Assembly (NCBI GenBank): GCA_028386065.3
Contig: JAKUCV010003210.1
Span: forward strand, 45,543-109,542
DNA from: Turnera subulata
Taxonomy: Eukaryota > Streptophyta > Magnoliopsida > Malpighiales > Passifloraceae
Reading direction: 5' to 3'
Length of the DNA: 64,000 nt
The first letter of the stretch is position 1. Every line of letters starts with the position of its first letter. This document shows, piece after piece, positions 55,640 to 64,000 of this stretch. The position numbers were made by a program, and so were the translations under genes. Below the pieces are notes generated by a model. That model worked only from the letters and a program-made list of their open reading frames with translations. It was not told the DNA's origin and did not search any database.

Positions 55640-56262
55640 TTTTAATTTCTGTACTGTGTTGTTTTCTTCTCCTTGGGTCTAACTGTCTCTTGCTGGTATG
55701 TTTTTTTTAATTAATTAATGGAAAATTTTGGTATGGTGGTTTGCATCTTGTTGTTATTGATGGATGTGGTGAAATCGACGGTATCGTCGAGATGCGTTTT
55801 GGTGCAAAGAAGGGGGAGAGGAGGGGGTGGGGGGCAGGGGAGGAGAGGATTGTGGGTCGTTTGTGTTTTTGGGTTAGATTTAGGTTTTTACTTATTAATT
55901 AATTAATAATTAATGATGTAAAAGGAATTTTTTAAGAAAAGAGAGAATTCGATTGAAAAGGTATATACAGATCTATTTCATTCAAATAATAGGATTTCTA
56001 AAAATTTTGAAAAAAAAAAAGAAAAGAAAAAAAGATAAGAAATGGACATTCAGTGACCCTCACATGACACGTGTCAACGCTACAACAATTTATCGGCTAT
56101 AAGAAGTAAAATGGACAAAGTGATCCGATAATTTGTGAGTCCAGGGACATAATGAGTGAAATTAAAGGAAAAGGGACAACAAATGTAAAATGGACAGAAA
56201 AAACTATTTACTCAAAAAAAAAGGACATAATGACCTTATTTGCAGAACCAAGGATGCAAACT

Positions 56263-56681
56263 TAAGGTTTACTTGCAATTCTTTACGGTCTTCAGCTTGT
56301 TCGGAGATGGAGGGAGACCTCATTTATTTTGGAGTCAGATTCGCAAGCCATTGTTCATTGGCTGTCTGTGGATTTTCACTGGGGAGGCGATCTAGGAAAC
56401 ATAGCTGCTGAAACTAAGTCACTTTTGCATTCCCTAAATCACTGCTCCCTTTCTTTTATTAATAGTGATGCTAACAGATCAGCTCATTTAGTTGCAGAGT
56501 TAGCCCCTTATTTTTGTCCGGGCGTAACCATACTAAGCTCGTGTCTTGCTGTAATTAGTGACCTCATATGTGAGGATAGGAGCTAGCTGATAGCTTTTGA
56601 TTTTGATTTTTGTATACTACATTGTAACACCTTTGTACTCTGTGTTTATGCAATAAATGCAGTCCAGGTTTTTACCAAAAA
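56263..56681 (+). mobile_element. 5'-truncated LINE tail with RNase H-like end of ORF2
   Basis: The frame to TAG at 56584 gives LYGLQLVRRWRETSFILESD, then IVHWL, SLLHSLNHCSLSFINSDANR and SAHLVA, the usual RNase H-like module at the end of many plant LINE ORF2 proteins. A 3'-UTR and short A-run follow. The exact 13-bp repeat AAGGATGCAAACT flanks it (56250-56262 and 56682-56694). The paralogous stretch at 37537 shows the empty site. Confidence 0.85.
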
Positions 56682-56763
56682 AAGGATGCAAACTGAAAAG
56701 GTAAACAGTAGAAAAAAAGGCAACCATAGTACAAAATAACTAATCAAGAGTTCTCTTTTTTCT

Positions 56764-58781
56764 TTTTTTTTTTTTTTTTTTTTTGGTCGAAACCGGGATG
56801 TATATTGATAATATACTTGAGCAAGATACATGATTAGGAGTCGGTTGCTCACTCCGACTTCTATCTTAAAAAAAGAAAACACGTGCATACAATACGAGTC
56901 ACCCAATATAGTCAACCTGACTAAACTAAACAAGCAATCCAATAGCAAAGGAAAAACATGAGGAAATTACGAAGCCCAAATAGTAGTAGCGGAGGATCAA
57001 CTATGATAAGGTGCGTCCGGCGGACGGTCGACATCCATGCCTGAGGAAGATGCTCCCGGGGAAAAGATCATACGATGGCAGTCTTCCGAAAGGACTACTG
57101 CCGTGTGGTTCTGGTTCCGGCGGGAGCGGGTGGGGGCTGTAGTGGAAAAGTTGTTGGAAATTGCGGGGTAGGTAGCTGAATGGGAAACGGAGGAGGTTGC
57201 AGGTCCGGTGTGAGCCTGGGTAACATCGGGGGTCAAAGGATAAGAGATGGCATTAGATACATCTTTGAGGGTTTGTCTTTTGGGGGTTTCCTTTGTTACG
57301 AATTTCGAAATTTTTACGGGTTGAGATTTCTTCATTGATTGTTTTGGGATTCTGGTAGAGGGCTTAGTTTTTGTTTTCTTGAGGTTTCCTTCCCCGATGA
57401 AGTCACCAATGGTAGGACGGGTAGGGGAAGGTTCCGGTTGAGACTGGGGCTCACTGACATTTGAAGGTGTCTGAGATGGGAGTTTTATAGGTTGGGTTAT
57501 TGGTAAGGTCGAGGGAGTGGGCAGTGAAGATGAAGTAGGTACAGCGGGACTATGGCGTATGACTGAGGGTGTATCCTCCTGGGGATCACCATTTAGGAGA
57601 TGAAACCTGTTTGAGGAGTTGCCGGTGTGAGGAGGTAGGGGATGGGCCTGGGGGTTGATGGGGTGGCGCCGAGACGGGCGTCCCGGCCGTCGAGGTGCAC
57701 ACATCCATTCTCCCCTTCCTTCTCTTGCTGGGAAGCTGAAGTCGCCAGATTGTGGTGTAGGCTCGGCACTTGGAGGCTGTGGAGCTTCCGGACAAGATAA
57801 ACTGCTGTGATTGAGCTTCCCACAAATATAACATACAGGTAAACCTTCATAGCTAACCTTTAAGGGTTCACCTTCAAGGTGTACCGTGCCCTTTAAAGGT
57901 TGTGTCAAGTCTAGGCATACAGCAACTCTAGCAAATTTAGCCCTACTAGGATTAGAAGAGTTACCGTCAAGTCTGACTGTTCTGCCCACCATGTTGCCTA
58001 GTTGACGAAGAATTCTGGAATGGTAGCGATTTGTGGGGAAGTCTGGAAATTGGATCCACGTCACAATCGAGTCAATCTTGCCCGTGGTAGCTCGGAAGTT
58101 CGGTGTCCAGGGTTGCACGCTCAGTGTGCAGCCAAAAATACTCCAGGGGCCGTCTGTCAGGGCATGAATATAATCTTGCTCCGCCCAAAACCTCACCATG
58201 TAGAAGTTGTTCTCCAGGTCGAGGATTTTGAATGCTCCAGTCGGTTTCCATAGATCTTGAATCTTGTTATGCAAAGCCTTGAATCCGATGTAACGCCCAT
58301 ACAGTTTAATCACAACTGCATGTTCCCATTGTTTATCCAACCTGGCTTTGAAGGGGTCAGATAAAACCAGGTTGTCGACACCATCTTTCTGGATTACCAT
58401 CAGGTCTCCTTCCTCGTATTCAGCCTCTCCTTCGAGTTCCCATGGGTCGGACATGTACAGAGGATTAGAGCCGGAAAACAAAGAGTCCCGATAACTGGGT
58501 CGAGTCTCCTCCATGGGCTCATCGGGACCTGCAATGGGATTTGTCACTGGGACAGCTTGGTTTGGTTCAACAAGTCTGGATGGACCAGAGTCAAGCCCGG
58601 TCATGACCCGCGACGTAGTCGGCATGGTATTCACCGAGGGTGCACCGGTGCCGTCGGGGTTGGGGTGCTCAGGTTCTGGAGGGGAAGGTGGGGGGAGCAG
58701 TGCTGGGGCGGGAGGCGCTGTTGTCTCCGGGGGAGACGTTGCCGCCGGCGGGAGCGGCTGGTCTCGTTGCGCGGGTGGACG
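56764..58781 (-). mobile_element. ORF1-only L1-type LINE insertion
   Basis: An 18-bp perfect direct repeat AAGAGTTCTCTTTTTTCT flanks it (56746-56763 and 58782-58799). A poly(T) run at 56764-56784 is the poly(A) tail on minus. The body is one ORF1 plus about 210 bp of 3' sequence. There is no reverse transcriptase. The stretch at 37798-37840 shows the uninterrupted site. Confidence 0.9.
56997..58634 (-). CDS. LINE ORF1 protein: DUF4283 domain and CCHC zinc knuckle, 545 aa
   Basis: The N-terminal half has the DUF4283 signature (ARLDKQWEHAVVIKLYGRYI, WKPTGAFKILDLENNFYMVR, GPWSIFGCTLSVQPWTP, WIQFPDFPTNRY). Then comes KVSYEGLPVCYICGKLNHSS with an intact CX2CX4HX4C knuckle (CYICGKLNHSSLSC). The C-terminal half is low-complexity Pro/Ser/Thr/Lys. 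Such proteins bind the LINE RNA. The frame is intact and open upstream to the insertion edge. 58634 is a GTG codon; the first ATG is 58625, so the true start may be that ATG or lie in lost 5' sequence. Confidence 0.85.
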   Translation of the reverse strand: MNTMPTTSRVMTGLDSGPSRLVEPNQAVPVTNPIAGPDEPMEETRPSYRDSLFSGSNPLYMSDPWELEGEAEYEEGDLMVIQKDGVDNLVLSDPFKARLDKQWEHAVVIKLYGRYIGFKALHNKIQDLWKPTGAFKILDLENNFYMVRFWAEQDYIHALTDGPWSIFGCTLSVQPWTPNFRATTGKIDSIVTWIQFPDFPTNRYHSRILRQLGNMVGRTVRLDGNSSNPSRAKFARVAVCLDLTQPLKGTVHLEGEPLKVSYEGLPVCYICGKLNHSSLSCPEAPQPPSAEPTPQSGDFSFPAREGRGEWMCAPRRPGRPSRRHPINPQAHPLPPHTGNSSNRFHLLNGDPQEDTPSVIRHSPAVPTSSSLPTPSTLPITQPIKLPSQTPSNVSEPQSQPEPSPTRPTIGDFIGEGNLKKTKTKPSTRIPKQSMKKSQPVKISKFVTKETPKRQTLKDVSNAISYPLTPDVTQAHTGPATSSVSHSATYPAISNNFSTTAPTRSRRNQNHTAVVLSEDCHRMIFSPGASSSGMDVDRPPDAPYHS

Positions 58782-58799
58782 AAGAGTTCTCTTTTTTCT

Positions 58800-59344
58800 A
58801 TTATAGGAGAATAGATTTATTTGTTTTTCTCATTTTAAAAGTCTCCTATTAAATGTATTAGTACCATGTAAAACAAGCCATTTGAATGAGCACCATAGAA
58901 TTTCCGTCCTTTAGGGCTTAGGCAGCCAAGTGCACACTAAGGATCAATACCAGAAACGGATCTGCTTTTCATTGTCGATCCTCAAGGGCAACCCTTCAAG
59001 ACGCAATAGACTTAATTACTCAGGTTAGGCGAGTGGTGTGGCATAATGCTTTTGAACTTGAAAAAAAATATGTTAACGCAAAGGACTCTAGTGTCCCATG
59101 GTTGATCTGGACACTCACGATATAGGGCTAATGGCTTATTTCATTCATGTGTTTGCCCTTAATTTAGAAATTTGTCCTTGTGTTGTAATTTTGTTCTGTT
59201 CACCATGATTTTCAAGGTAGAGTCCATTTTTCATTTTCAAACCGAACAACGTAATCCAAAACTCACCCTACCTGCCCATTTGTTCAATTTGGTTGACAAA
59301 TAGGCCCTACTTTATTGATATGACCCTGGAAAAAATTGACACAC
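58800..59344. other. Flank matching 37813-38100, no gene
   Basis: ATTATAGGAGAATAGATTTA and the following 90 bp match 37825 onward, and GGACTCTAG...TGATCTGGACAC at about 59085 matches 38036. No coding frame. Confidence 0.55.
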
Positions 59345-60385
59345 CAAAGAGAGTTGGCAAGGAAAATATGACAGATTCAAAGACAATTGAAATGAAGACA
59401 GGATACCCATTTAAATGATTGAAAGAGGATTACAAGTACAAGGAAAGCCATCTTTTAGCAGTTCCATTTATGGCTTTTTGATAGTTCTACGGATCACCAT
59501 ATTGTTAATTTGCTTTTTTGATAATCCTACTGATCAGCATTCCTCCATGCACCTTGTTCAGATTGGATTTTCAGCTGTGCTTTGATGATTCCCCTTCCAT
59601 TTTCTCGGCCTGAAGCTCCTCAGCATAGGTGTCCATGGAGAACAAGAAGGGGGACAAAGATGGTCAAAAATTTTCTTGAAGCTCTGGTGCTCTTTGCTTT
59701 CTTCAAGAGCCTGGACCATGAACTGCTATCTTTGACCATCTTCATCTCTATCTTACATTGGCAACGTTAGTTGGCCTCAGCTTGCTTGAAATTGTTGCAT
59801 GCCCAAACCAATACCTCCACCCATGGTGGACGTTGTTGGGTGTTGATGCAAGCATTCCTATTGTGTTAGTCATGTCAGTGCTGGAATTCCCACACAGGGT
59901 GCTTACTGCAGCATCAAACAATTCATTCCCTGCAGAATCAAAATCAAACTAAAATCATCAAACCAATATTTGTTCATCTCAATCGGAGAATGTCCATAGC
60001 ACAACGGTGAGACGCAAATATTAATGGCTCGGATGCTATGAATATGCTTTGGAGAATCAACTAAAACCCAGAAAAAAGGGGAAAATCACATGAAACCCAT
60101 CTGCGTATTCAACATCAATAAATCTGCTAGCAGAACCAGTATGTTTAACTGTCAAGCAAATCACAAGATAATTTGAAAGCGAAACCAATACCTATGCTCG
60201 CAGGCGAGTGGTATTGTTTCTAATTTATGTTGGCCACGTGAGCAGAAACTTTTTCCTCCTACAAATTGCAGTAGTCCCACTGTGCTTAATTCCTGCATAT
60301 TAGAAAAGAAGAATCGGAAAATGGAAATCTACCATTATTTTCCAGACAATAGAAATCATATGTTCATGGTATTATTTTTAGTTTC
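59345..60385. repeat. Orphan CNL 3'-flank module, copy R4
   Basis: Contains the module markers in order (ATATGACAGATTCAAAGACA, CATCTTTTAGCAGTTCC, CGGCCTGAAGCTCCTCAGC, CTGCAGAATCAAAATCAAAC, GTTCATGGTATTATTTTTA). The CNL gene expected to its right is not in the window; Copia-C begins there. Confidence 0.7.
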
Positions 60386-60845
60386 TGTTAATGAATGATT
60401 ACTTGCTAGAACTTTCCATAATGTTCTTGTAAAAAAAAAATCATGATATTTTGTAGAAATGATCTAGTGCAGAATCTGGAATAATCTTGTAAAACTAAAA
60501 TATCATGATACTTTGAATAAATATCTAGATATTTAGAATAATTTATAAAAATATCTAGATATTAATATGAAAAGATATTATGAGTATTTAATGATTATCT
60601 AGAAAAATCTATTGAAATATCTAGGATTAGTTAAGATATTTTGAAGGTGATGTTGTAGTATAAATATGTAATGAAATGCAAAATGGATGTGTGCTTTCCT
60701 AAACCAAAATCGTGCTTGCCTATTTCTCTTGTTTCTTCTTAGCAAGTCTTTCTTTAAACAAGTCCTTATTATTTTCTTTTCTTTGTACAACAAACACTCA
60801 TATAAACCTTTTCTCAAATACACCCTTCCCATAATTTTTTCTTCA
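60386..60845 (+). repeat. Copia-C 5' LTR
   Basis: Begins TGTTAATGAATG, ends TTTTTTCTTCA before the primer-binding site; about 460 bp. It carries repeated AATATCTAGATATT words around 60520-60560 and a TATA-like GTATAAATATG at about 60658. Confidence 0.7.
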
Positions 60846-60846
60846 A

Positions 60847-60860
60847 TTGGTAGCAGAGCC
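60847..60860 (+). other. Copia-C primer-binding site
   Basis: TTGGTAGCAGAGCC follows the LTR end; close to the initiator-Met tRNA complement. Confidence 0.8.
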
Positions 60861-60953
60861 CCTTTGTTCTTAAGGGACCATAAACCTCAAAAACACAATA
60901 CCCATAAATTCAGCCTTCCTATAACTTAAAAAAATCCATCTTCTTAATTTTTC

Positions 60954-61670
60954 ATGATGTCAAGAAATTTCACAGTACCAACACCACCCGTGTTTGCAGG
61001 TGAAAATTTCCAAACATGGGCTGTGAAGATGAAGGCTTATCTTCAAGCTTATGGCTTGTGGGAGGTTGTTGATGTTGGTGTAAATCCAACCCCACTCTCG
61101 GAACAAGCCACTTTAAATCAAATCAAGCAACACAACGAAGAAATTGCAAAAGGTTATCAAGCTTTATCTGCAATTTTTTCGTTGGTGTCCGAAGAAATTT
61201 TTACAAGAATTATGGCTTGTCAAACCGCCAAAGAAGCTTGGGATAAGTTGAAGGTGGAGTTTTTGGGAAGCCAAAAATCAAGGCAAATGCAAGTCCTCAA
61301 TCTCAGACGCAAATTTGAGTTTTTGAGGATGGAGGAGGCTGAGTCACTCAAAGATTTTTCTGATAGGTTGATGAAAATTGTCAACCAAATCAGACTTTTG
61401 GGAGAAGATCTTCCAGACAAGAGGGTAGTTGAGAAGGTGTTGGTGAGTCTTCCAGAGAGGTTTGAATCAAAAATCTCCTCATTGGAAGAATCAAAAGACT
61501 TGTCTGAAATAACTTTGCAAGAGCTTGTTCATTCTTTACAAGCTCAAGAGCAAAGGAGAGCACTCAGGCAGGGAATTCAAGCAGAGGGAGCTATGAATGT
61601 TAAACATAAAAACAAGTATCAGTTCAGCACTAACAATCAAAAGCAAGCTGCAGAGAAGAAGGGAAAGTAG
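60954..61670 (+). CDS. Copia-C gag, capsid part, 238 aa
   Basis: VFAGENFQTWAVKMKAYLQA and TAKEAWDKLKVEFLGSQKSR are standard copia gag landmarks, followed by FEFLRMEEAESLKDFSDRLM and LQAQEQRR. It ends at TAG 61668-61670. The frame continues open immediately after into two zinc knuckles and pol. ATG codons occur at 60954 and 60957. The product would form the virus-like particle of the retrotransposon. Confidence 0.85.
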   Translation: MMSRNFTVPTPPVFAGENFQTWAVKMKAYLQAYGLWEVVDVGVNPTPLSEQATLNQIKQHNEEIAKGYQALSAIFSLVSEEIFTRIMACQTAKEAWDKLKVEFLGSQKSRQMQVLNLRRKFEFLRMEEAESLKDFSDRLMKIVNQIRLLGEDLPDKRVVEKVLVSLPERFESKISSLEESKDLSEITLQELVHSLQAQEQRRALRQGIQAEGAMNVKHKNKYQFSTNNQKQAAEKKGK

Positions 61671-64000
61671 AAGAAGTACAATGGCGACACCAAATTTGGT
61701 CAGAAAAAACAATTTCCAGCTTGTACTTTCTGCAAGAAAACAAATCATTTGGAGAAATATTGTTGGTTCAGACCTGATGCACAATGCAAAAATTGCAAAA
61801 AGACAGGCCATGTTGATAAAGTATGCCAACTAAAGAAGCAGCAGCAGGATCAGCAGGCTCAACGTGTTGAAAACCAGCAAGATGAAGCACGAGAAGAACA
61901 ACTGTTTGTTGCATCATGTTATACAACAGCAAGAAGCAGTGATTGGCTCATTGACAGTGGCTGCACACACCATATGACTCACAAGATTGATGCTTTTTCA
62001 TACTTGGATGAGTCTTATCTTTCAAAGGTCAGGATTGGGAATGGAGACTACATCGACGTAAAAGGCAAAGGTACTGTTGCAGTTGAGACTCCATCAGGTA
62101 CCAAATTTATTTCGGAAGTTTTATATGTTCCCAAGCTTGATCAGAATTTATTAAGTGTGGGCCAATTACTAGAGAAAAATTATTCATTGATATTTAAAGA
62201 TAATGCCTGCACTATATATGATGCTGCAAATAGCAAGCTATTTACTGTTGGCATGAAGGATAAAAGTTTCTCATTAAATTTGGGGAACAATAATGCTCAT
62301 TCATATGCAAGTACAGTTGATATGACCTCTCTTTGGCATAAAAGGTTAGGTCATGTCAATTATACTTCTTTAAAAAATCTTCATGCTAAGGAAATAGTGC
62401 ATAATATGCCTGCTGTTGGAGATTGTTCTGCTGCTTGTGAGGTCTGTCAACAGGGGAAGCAATCAAAGCTGCCATTCCCGGTCAACAAAGCTTGGAGAGC
62501 CTCAGAAAAATTACAATTAGTCCACACGGATGTTTGTGGACCAATGAAAGTACCTTCTTTGGGAGGCTGCAGGTACTTTATTCTCTTTATAGATGATTTT
62601 TCAAGAATGTGTTGGGTTTATTTCTTAAAGCAAAAATCTGAGGTGTTTGAAGTGTTCCAAAAATTCAAAGCTTTGGTAGAAAATCAGAGTGGCTGCTCTA
62701 TAAAGGTCCTAAGGTCAGATAATGGGACCGAATACACTTCACAAAATTTTAACAAATTTTGTGAAGATGCCGGCATCTCTCATCAGCTCACAGTAAGTTA
62801 TACTCCACAGCAAAATGGAGTTAGTGAAAGAAAAAATAGAACAGTCATGGAGATGGCTAGGTGTCTTTTGTTTGAGAAAAAGATGCCTAAGAGCTTTTGG
62901 CCAGAGGCGGTGAATACTGCTGTTTATATTCAAAATAGGCTGCCCACAAAAGCTCTAGACAATAAAACTCCATTTGAGGTTTGGAATGGCTTCAAACCAT
63001 CTGTGGTGCACTTACGGGTATTTGGTTGTGTATGTTATACATACATACCAGATGTCAAGAGGGACAAGCTAGAGCATAAGGCTGAAGTTGGAATATTTGT
63101 GGGATATAGCTCTATTGCTAAAGGATACAGAGTCTATAATCCTAAAACTGAGAAGGTTATTGTCAGTAGGAATGTCAAGTTTGATGAAAATGCATCTTGG
63201 AATTGGCAAAATTTCAAGAATGATAATCAACCTTCTCAAGTCTTGTCCCCAAAAATAAATCTAGAAGTTGACGATTCTGAAGATGAAGAGGATGAAGAAG
63301 AATCAGTTAGAGGCACTAGAACTCTTGCCGATATATATCAAAGATGTAATGTTGCTGTTCTAGAGCCCACAACTTATGAAGAAGCCAGTAAAGTTTCTGG
63401 ATGGAGAGATGCAATTCAGGAGGAAATGAAAATGATAGAAAAAAATCAGACTTGGTGTTTGGTTGATAGACCAAGTCACAAAAATGTCATTGGAGTTAAG
63501 TGGGTTTATAGAACCAAGTTGAATGCAGATGGTTCTGTGAATAAGCTGAAGGCTAGGTTGGTCGTGAAGGGCTACTCTCAGCAGTTTGGAGTAGACTTTA
63601 CTGAAACATTTGCTCTAGTGGCAAGGCATGATACAATTAGGCTTTTGCTAGCCTTGGCTGCCCAAAAAGGCTGGAAAATCTTCCAATTAGACGTAAAATC
63701 AGCCTTTCTTAATGGATTTCTTGATGAAGAGATTTATGTTGAGCAGCCTCAAGGTTTCGTTGTCAAAGGCAGTGAAGAGAAAGTTTATCTCTTGAAAAAG
63801 ACTCTATATGGCCTGAAACAAGCTCCTAGAGCCTGGTATACAAGGATAGATGAGTATCTAATCCAACTTGGCTTTCAAAGGAGCAAAAATGAAGCCACTC
63901 TATATGTGAAATCAACAAAGTCAGATTTGTTGGTTGTGTCCTTATATGTGGATGACTTGCTAGTCACGGGAAATAATCCAAAACTTGTGAAGCAATTCAA
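61671..64000 (+). CDS. Copia-C nucleocapsid-pol, partial at the window edge
   Basis: Same frame as gag, open from 61671 to the last base (codons read through by eye). Order: zinc knuckles CTFCKKTNHLEKYC and CKNCKKTGHVDKVC; protease LIDSGCTHHM; GAG-pre-integrase LWHKRLGHVNY ... CEVCQQGKQ; integrase with all three acidic residues (VHTDVCGPM, RSDNGTEYTS, NGVSERKNRT); reverse transcriptase WKIFQLDVKSAFLN, YGLKQAPRAWY and catalytic LYVDDLLVTG. RNase H should follow outside the window. Apart from the stop at 61668 nothing is broken, so this is the youngest-looking element here. Confidence 0.88.

Larger units (their letters stand above)
52353..56213. mobile_element. Mutator-like element with long inverted repeats; Pack-MULE candidate
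   Basis: The first about 180 bp (GTTTTTTCTATCC ... CTGTGTCCCTGAACTC ... TTGACACGTGTCATG) are matched in reverse complement by the last about 165 bp (56050-56213). Nine A residues flank it on both sides (52344-52352 and 56214-56222), as expected for a 9-bp MULE duplication of the SINE tail. Outside the nested Harbinger element it carries GC-rich, exon-like sequence (55200-55640) and no transposase. Confidence 0.75.
60386..64000 (+). mobile_element. Copia-C: Ty1/copia retrotransposon, runs off the window
   Basis: LTR, primer-binding site, gag and pol in copia order through the reverse-transcriptase active site. It is inserted in the orphan 3'-flank module: the paralogous sequence at 34050 continues without it. 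The 3' half lies outside the window. Confidence 0.9.

Noticed and set aside
56329..56586. Stand-alone small RNase H gene
   Set aside because: The sequence is the end of a LINE ORF2 with 3'-UTR, A-run and 13-bp target duplication.

Overview
The window is plant nuclear DNA, almost certainly from a eudicot angiosperm. Evidence: a tandem cluster of coiled-coil NBS-LRR (CNL) disease-resistance genes with short introns in their 5' untranslated regions; F-box and UDP-glycosyltransferase relics; Ty1/copia and Athila-like Ty3/gypsy LTR retrotransposons; L1-type LINE pieces; tRNA-derived SINEs; and several DNA transposons. The species cannot be named from the sequence alone. Only two host genes look intact, both CNL genes on the minus strand (28844-32197 and 47073-50471).

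Left part (1-23 kb): the end of a gypsy-type LTR (1-1511) with a long polypyrimidine tract; AT-rich DNA with a SINE relic; a 622-bp hAT-type miniature element with an 8-bp target duplication (TSD); and an F-box pseudogene (3987-5264) that keeps one frame but has three stops. Then comes a nested complex. Copia-A (5590-20597, plus strand, TSD GTTTA) was hit inside its reverse-transcriptase region by Copia-B (9105-18550, minus strand, TSD ATTTT). The right LTR of Copia-B was later hit by a 958-bp Mutator-like foldback element (17456-18413, 10-bp TSD). Both Copia elements carry arrays of the palindrome AACATCGATGTT arranged as paired hairpins, but at different positions in the element. UDP-glycosyltransferase and F-box fragments and a local duplication follow.

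Middle part (23-52 kb): the CNL cluster, all on the minus strand. It holds CNL-1 (pseudogene, P-loop Lys to Arg, two frameshifts, lost C terminus), CNL-2 (intact, 1117 aa), a short LRR relic, CNL-4 (LRR-only remnant fused to distal promoter DNA by a microhomology deletion) and CNL-5 (intact, 1132 aa). Each unit has a related upstream module and a related 3'-flank module. Orphan copies of these modules (43540-43990 and 59345-60385) mark units whose genes have been lost. An Athila-like remnant and a minisatellite lie between CNL-4 and CNL-5.

Right part (52-64 kb): a dense insertion zone upstream of CNL-5. In order it contains a hAT-like element, a SINE, a 3.9-kb Mutator-like element with long inverted repeats (Pack-MULE candidate) that landed in the poly(A) tail of the SINE, a PIF/Harbinger-type element nested inside that, a 5'-truncated LINE tail, and an ORF1-only LINE with a perfect 18-bp TSD. 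The paralogous stretch at 37.4-37.85 kb lacks these insertions and serves as an empty-site reference. The window ends inside Copia-C (60386 onward), whose visible gag-pol is open except for one stop between the capsid region and the zinc knuckles.

Functionally, the host content is an innate-immunity receptor cluster evolving by duplication, deletion and pseudogenisation in transposon-rich DNA. All similarity and family statements come from reading the sequence by eye; no database search was run.
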